The notes under the pieces are model-generated. The model was not told the origin of the DNA. It did not search any database and saw only the letters and a program-made list of their open reading frames with translations. Below, in pieces: positions 59,883 to 64,000 of a stretch of DNA of 64,000 nucleotides. Source of the stretch: Margaritispora aquatica (lineage: Eukaryota > Ascomycota > Leotiomycetes > Helotiales > Discinellaceae); contig VJWN01000002.1 in NCBI GenBank assembly GCA_007644065.1, forward strand, positions 381,809-445,808. The letters run 5' to 3'. Numbering within the stretch: position 1 is the stretch's first letter; each line of letters begins with the position of its first letter. Both the position numbers and the translations under genes were made by a program.

Positions 59883-62128
59883 TCATCGCGCTCCTATGTC
59901 GCTTGAGTATCCGTTGTAGGAATCGCCCATCTGTGTATTGCCGTAAGGGTGTTGTGGCCCTGGACCGCTGGAAACATATCCACCATCATCACCTTCGTCA
60001 TAATATTCCGAACCACTGGCGTCGAAACTGCTTCTCCCGCTCGGGTCGTCGTCTAAGCCTGCATCACCTTGTGGTAATTCTGACCAGCTTAGTGTCGCAA
60101 GAGCGGGATACTGGGCTAACAGTGCCGCGGGAAGAGTGTAATTTCCATTCGTATCCATCGGGAAGCCATTGGCATCCATTGAGAGGGGTTGCGGCTGTTG
60201 CATATTATGCATGTTCTGCATCCGTTGCTCGTTCCATAGCCGTTGACGTTCTACTGCTTCTTCATCAAGAAGAGGTTTTATGCAAATCCGACCAGCTTCA
60301 GACCGAAAGTGCCTACCAAGTGCATCTGCACGAGCAAACCGCCGACCACAACCCCATTGACCACCTTGCTTCAAATCTCCCTTGCATACGAATTTCTTCT
60401 CGCCTGAGTGCAAACCTTCATGACGCTTTCGATCATGTTGTCGAGCAAATGCTTTTCCACATACCGTGCAAACAAAAGGACGTTCGTCGGTATGGGTGCG
60501 CAGATGAGAACGTAGGTTGTATGCACGAGTGAACCTCTTGGGGCAAAGCGTACATTGAAATGTTGCAGGATGCTTTTGAACGCGTTTTGCGTTGCCATCA
60601 GGAGTTGTGGCTTGATATTCCGGGTCGGCAAGATTTAGGATGTATTCTCGGTTAGGAAGCGAGGATGTGGACTGCCGACGTCTGCTAGGCGATGCAGTAG
60701 CAGACCGGTCAAGTGGTGATAAAGAGCGAGAGTCATGGGACTGTGCTACGAGTTCAGCACCTAGGCCAGGAGAGCCACCTGATGGTGTGCTTGGCCTGGC
60801 ACCAGCAGGATTGTTGGGATCGGTAAATGCTCGACGACGACGACCTGATTTGTTATTAGCAATAATAAAATGAAAGAATACAGTCGATCGTGCTTACCTC
60901 TTTCAGGAGGCGTCAACGCATCTTGGTCCAAAGAGGGCTTTGGAGGCTCAAAGCTGTTCTGCCTCGATGCTGGAGCAAATTCAACATTGATCTCTGGTGG
61001 CACCATCTGCTGCGCCTGCCCCATCTCGTTGCCGAGTGTGGGGAAGGATTCCTGCCCTTGCATACCATATATGCCTTGGGGCTGACCGAATCCGTTATTT
61101 ATTCCAAGCATAAATGCATTATTTTGAGGCATAAAACTAGGCAAAGTCTGGGGGCCAAGTCTTGGAGAAATGGATGGGCTATGGGCAGGACTGAGACCTC
61201 TCCTTGGGCTGGCCGAATGTTGGATATGGCTATCTGAGAGCGAGAAGTCACCAATTCCCATAGAAACTTGATGATAAAGAGGATCATGGGGATTTTGCAT
61301 AGGTGAGTGATGATGGTCTGAAGGTTCATAATCATGATGACCTAGGTTTGGGGAATGCTGTGCTGACGAAACCGAGACATCAGAGTACTCTGATGGTGAC
61401 CTTCTATGACCCGTGAATTGAGGTGGCATCATACTCCATTCAACTTGATTTTGGACTTGGGAAAATGTCGCACTCTCAGGACCTAATGAAGCATGTCTGG
61501 AATGGCTTGGCGAACGTTGGAATTGGCCTTGGTTGATGTTAGGAGACTGGTGAGCGGATGCAGGAGATTGACCTTCTGGCTGAAGGAAGCTTGGTGGAGT
61601 TGGCGCATTGGTCGGCGGTGAGGACATGTCCAATTGCGATGGGTTCACATTTCCAGATTCGTTGATGAAGAATGAGGGGTCATATTGATTCGCTTGGCTA
61701 TTTGATGGATACAAAGGAAAGTCGCCATCGAAATTGGTCGGTAGATTGGGGTTCATAAGCTCTTGAGTGAAACTTCCTTGTTGTTGATCAAATGGAATAG
61801 ACTCCTGCTTGAACTGCTGTTGACCGAAGGGCGAGGACTCTTGCTTGAATTGAAAGTCGTTTGTTGCAACATAATTCAGCTCCGCCATGCCCCCCTGGGT
61901 AAAGGATTGCCCTTGCTGATTCATGAAGTCGGTGTTATTGTTGTAGGAGCTCTGCCCGAACCCGTTCAAGTACGGTTGATTGTTGCCTGGAAGGGGATTC
62001 TCAAGGTCGAGTCCGAGTCCAATTGAATTGACATTCTCCTGATAAAGCACGGGTCCCGGGGAGTGACTTTGCTTTATGTGATGCTGTTGATGCCCCGCGG
62101 ATGGCGATCGCCCACGTTGTTGATCCAT
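59883..62128 (-). CDS. crz1: CRZ1-type C2H2 zinc-finger transcription factor (calcineurin-responsive)
   Basis: Two exons, 62128-60898 and 60844-59883, encode 730 aa. The intron falls at PPERG|RRRR. The N-terminus is Gln/Asn/Ser/Pro-rich. It contains many Ser-Pro sites ([21 protein letters not shown]) of the calcineurin-regulated Ser-rich region type and a PEINVEF segment (~378-384) resembling a calcineurin docking site. DNA-binding fingers: CTLC...HLRTH (508-528), CTVC...HEGLH (536-556) and an atypical third starting CKGD with a second Cys nine residues on, ending [11 protein letters not shown] (564-598). Two fingers plus a degenerate third is the CRZ1/CrzA arrangement. Family role: dephosphorylated by calcineurin under Ca2+ stress, enters the nucleus and induces cell-wall and ion-transport genes. 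A position beside chitin genes is suggestive only. Confidence 0.92.
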
Positions 62129-63227
62129 ACCTCTCGAGCTATTGAAACTATTTTGTTGCTGTTCTTAGAAAGGTTGGGGATGATAGCTTTGTGAGGTCGA
62201 GTCAGCCTTACTGGGGAGAGTGGCGGAGCCTGTGAAGGAGGCTGTGCGAAAGCGCGAAACCACCAAACCACCCACTTAGAATTCTTAGCGGATCAAGAAT
62301 AGATGCTTCAGACTTTGCAGAGATCCAATAAGCTCTTCTGAACGGGTCCTCGTAAATATGAAACAATCTAATATCGGGGGGGAGAAGGTATTTTGTTGCC
62401 TGATTGTTCCTGACGTAGTGGAATGTCCCTCGGGTCAACGCTTGAGTGGCAGCTTGGGCTTGACGAATGCGCTCTCGACTTTGAGCGGGAAAGTCTCCAG
62501 AAAGAGAAATAAGATGTTCGCTAGTGGATGTTCTCTTCCCGAATCATCGACTGGATATCATCTGCAATATGTACCCCTTTGTGGTTGATCGTGAGGGTGG
62601 CTCTGGAGCTTTTGAGGTTTCGAAAGTAAGCGCCGGGTTGTTGGTTGTTGGTAACAAAGTTGAGGACCTTATGAAGGGCAACAGTATGATTTAACCAGTG
62701 TGCGCAAGATATTCGAATCGTGGGAATTGATTTAAACCAACATTTGAAGTTGTATGCAATCTGCAGCTGGTGATAGACGTTAGAAAGAGTGGCTGGTGGT
62801 GGGGGCAGTTTGGCAAGACACCAGATCTTGAGGCTCTTGACGAGGGATGGATGGATGGATTGATGGATTGGGCATGGCGGGCGGGCATGCTTCCATCCCG
62901 CTTTTTTGAGAGATTGAGAGATGCGCTCACATTGTTTGTTCTCGTTCTCGTTCTCGTTCGAATTTGTGTCGCTGGAATAAACTGAGAGAGATCGAGAGAC
63001 ACAGAAAGGGGGGGGGGGGAAGAATCGAGAAGGGGTGTGGGTGTAGGTGGTGAAGTGGTGAAGAGGTGATGTTGATCTTGTTGATGTCTCTCCTTGCAGG
63101 ATTGCCTTATCGAGTGAAGGTGTGAGGGTAACGGTGTGAGGTGTGAGGTGGGAGGAGGGAAAGTGTGACCTGACCGACGGTGTGTACCTTAGGTAATTTT
63201 TGGGGAGGGGGGGGGGAAGGGGGGGTT

Positions 63228-63306
63228 GAGAGAGTGGAGAGGGTGAGAGAGTGGAGAGGGTGAGAGAGTGGAGAGGGTGAGAGAGTGTAGAGGGTGAGAG
63301 AGAGAG
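63228..63306 (+). repeat. 17-bp minisatellite, four units plus a partial
   Basis: Unit GAGAGAGTGGAGAGGGT is repeated at 63228, 63245, 63262 and 63279 (the last with one T for G), then runs into GAGAGAGAG. A purine-only strand of this kind can form H-DNA-like structures. Confidence 0.9.
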
Positions 63307-63434
63307 GGGGGGGAAAGATGATCAGTCGCTTACGCCCAAAACCAAAACCAAAACCCAAAGCCCAAAGTCCAAGCCCAAGACCAAGTGCCCAAGCTTACAG
63401 CAGGCCCACCCTGGATTTGCTTCAGGCATGACAT

Positions 63435-63475
63435 GGCAAGGCAAGGCAAGGCAAGGCAAGGCAAGCGCCGCCCGA
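63435..63475 (+). repeat. (GGCAA)8 microsatellite
   Basis: About eight perfect GGCAA units, preceded by ACAT and followed by GCGCCG. Confidence 0.9.
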
Positions 63476-64000
63476 GGAGCGAGAGAAAAAAAAGGTCGTG
63501 CCCTGTGCCCTGGATGCCCTGGATGCCCTGGACGCCCTGCACGTGTATCTTCCTTCCCCCCTTCCCCCTTCCCCCTTCCTTTACGAGGTAATCTCCCGTT
63601 TAGAGAGGTCTTCCAATCCATGTCCAGCTCAACTGTGCCTCTACTGTACTTGTGCCTAGGGTGGGGATATTACCAAGTATCAAGCATCGAGTCATTATAC
63701 TTTTGTACCACGAGAGTTTCGGGGACTAGACCTTGTGAAATCTAATATATTTATATTTACCCACTATATATATATAAATAAATAAATAAATAAATACAAA
63801 TATGAACAGGCATCATAAAGTGATACCAAAATGTATATATCATAACATGATATTATGATATGACGACCGGCTATTGAACCGAGCAGGAGAATGATGAGCG
63901 AGGTGTTCTCTATGCCAAGAGCTTGAACTCGACTTGACCTCACTTGAAGTATGGTGAGATGAGCTTGGTTTCCTCTAATGCAATTAAAACAAACAACAGG

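Larger units (their letters stand above)
62129..64000. other. Upstream region of CRZ1, rich in simple repeats, to window end
   Basis: 1.9 kb. Frames are short and lie in low-complexity sequence. Repeat blocks are found at 62841-62870 (TGGAT), 63008-63020 (run of G), 63228-63306, 63339-63385 (CCAAAA/CCCAAG), 63435-63475, 63505-63540 (GCCCTGGAT) and 63768-63796 (TAAATA). No gene is recognised. Confidence 0.5.

Overview
The window is eukaryotic, from a filamentous ascomycete. Genes are interrupted by short (44-150 bp) GT-AG introns with CTAAC/CTAAT-like branch sites. Intergenic regions are 0.3-4 kb and rich in simple repeats. The gene set (class IV chitin synthase, Skt5-type chitin synthase activator, CRZ1, fungal CorA/Alr1 transporter, GH17 wall glucanase, PsuG-PsuK fusion) is that of a Pezizomycotina fungus. 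The moderate GC content and the CRZ1 and chitin synthase sequences suggest Leotiomycetes, perhaps Sclerotiniaceae, but this is an impression and not a database result. No tRNA, rRNA, CRISPR, insertion sequence or intact transposon was recognised.

Layout. 1-10 kb: 3' part of a MYND zinc-finger gene (+); a five-exon pseudouridine glycosidase/kinase fusion (-); a small secreted, probably GPI-anchored protein (+); a short-chain dehydrogenase (+); an MFS transporter (+). 10-22 kb: a CorA/Alr1 Mg2+ transporter (-); an OGFr-domain protein (-); two orphan reading frames (+), one of 547 aa; a type II NADH dehydrogenase-like flavoprotein (-). 22-34 kb: cullin-3 (-) head to head with mitochondrial Zim17/Tim15 (+); a Ser/Arg-rich orphan whose frame is broken by a 5-bp repeat (-); prohibitin-2 (-) head to head with the CstF-64/Rna15 mRNA 3'-end factor (+), which has an apparent one-base frame break in a C run; a seven-exon zinc alcohol dehydrogenase (+).

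34-48 kb: a long repeat-bearing leader and a CLIP-170-like CAP-Gly protein (+); a BTB/POZ protein (-); a GH17 cell-wall glucanase with a Thr-rich repeat stalk (-); then about 4 kb without a convincing gene. 48-64 kb: class IV chitin synthase (-), its presumptive Skt5/Chs4-type activator with a C-terminal prenylation box (+, divergent), and a CRZ1-type calcineurin-responsive zinc-finger regulator (-), followed by a repeat-rich upstream region.

Functional picture: most genes are ordinary chromosomal housekeeping. The nearest thing to a system is the wall group at the right: a chitin synthase and its probable activator are divergently transcribed across 3.8 kb, with a calcineurin-pathway transcription factor next door and a GH17 glucanase 4 kb to the left. 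Mitochondrial proteins (Zim17, prohibitin-2, NADH dehydrogenase, perhaps the PsuG-PsuK fusion) are also frequent. I see no clear undescribed multi-gene system. The most notable local observations are two frame breaks in repeat tracts, an acidic insertion in the NADH dehydrogenase, orphan ORFs, and the chitin synthase/activator pair. Exon coordinates were derived by hand from splice consensus, reading-frame continuity and family conservation.
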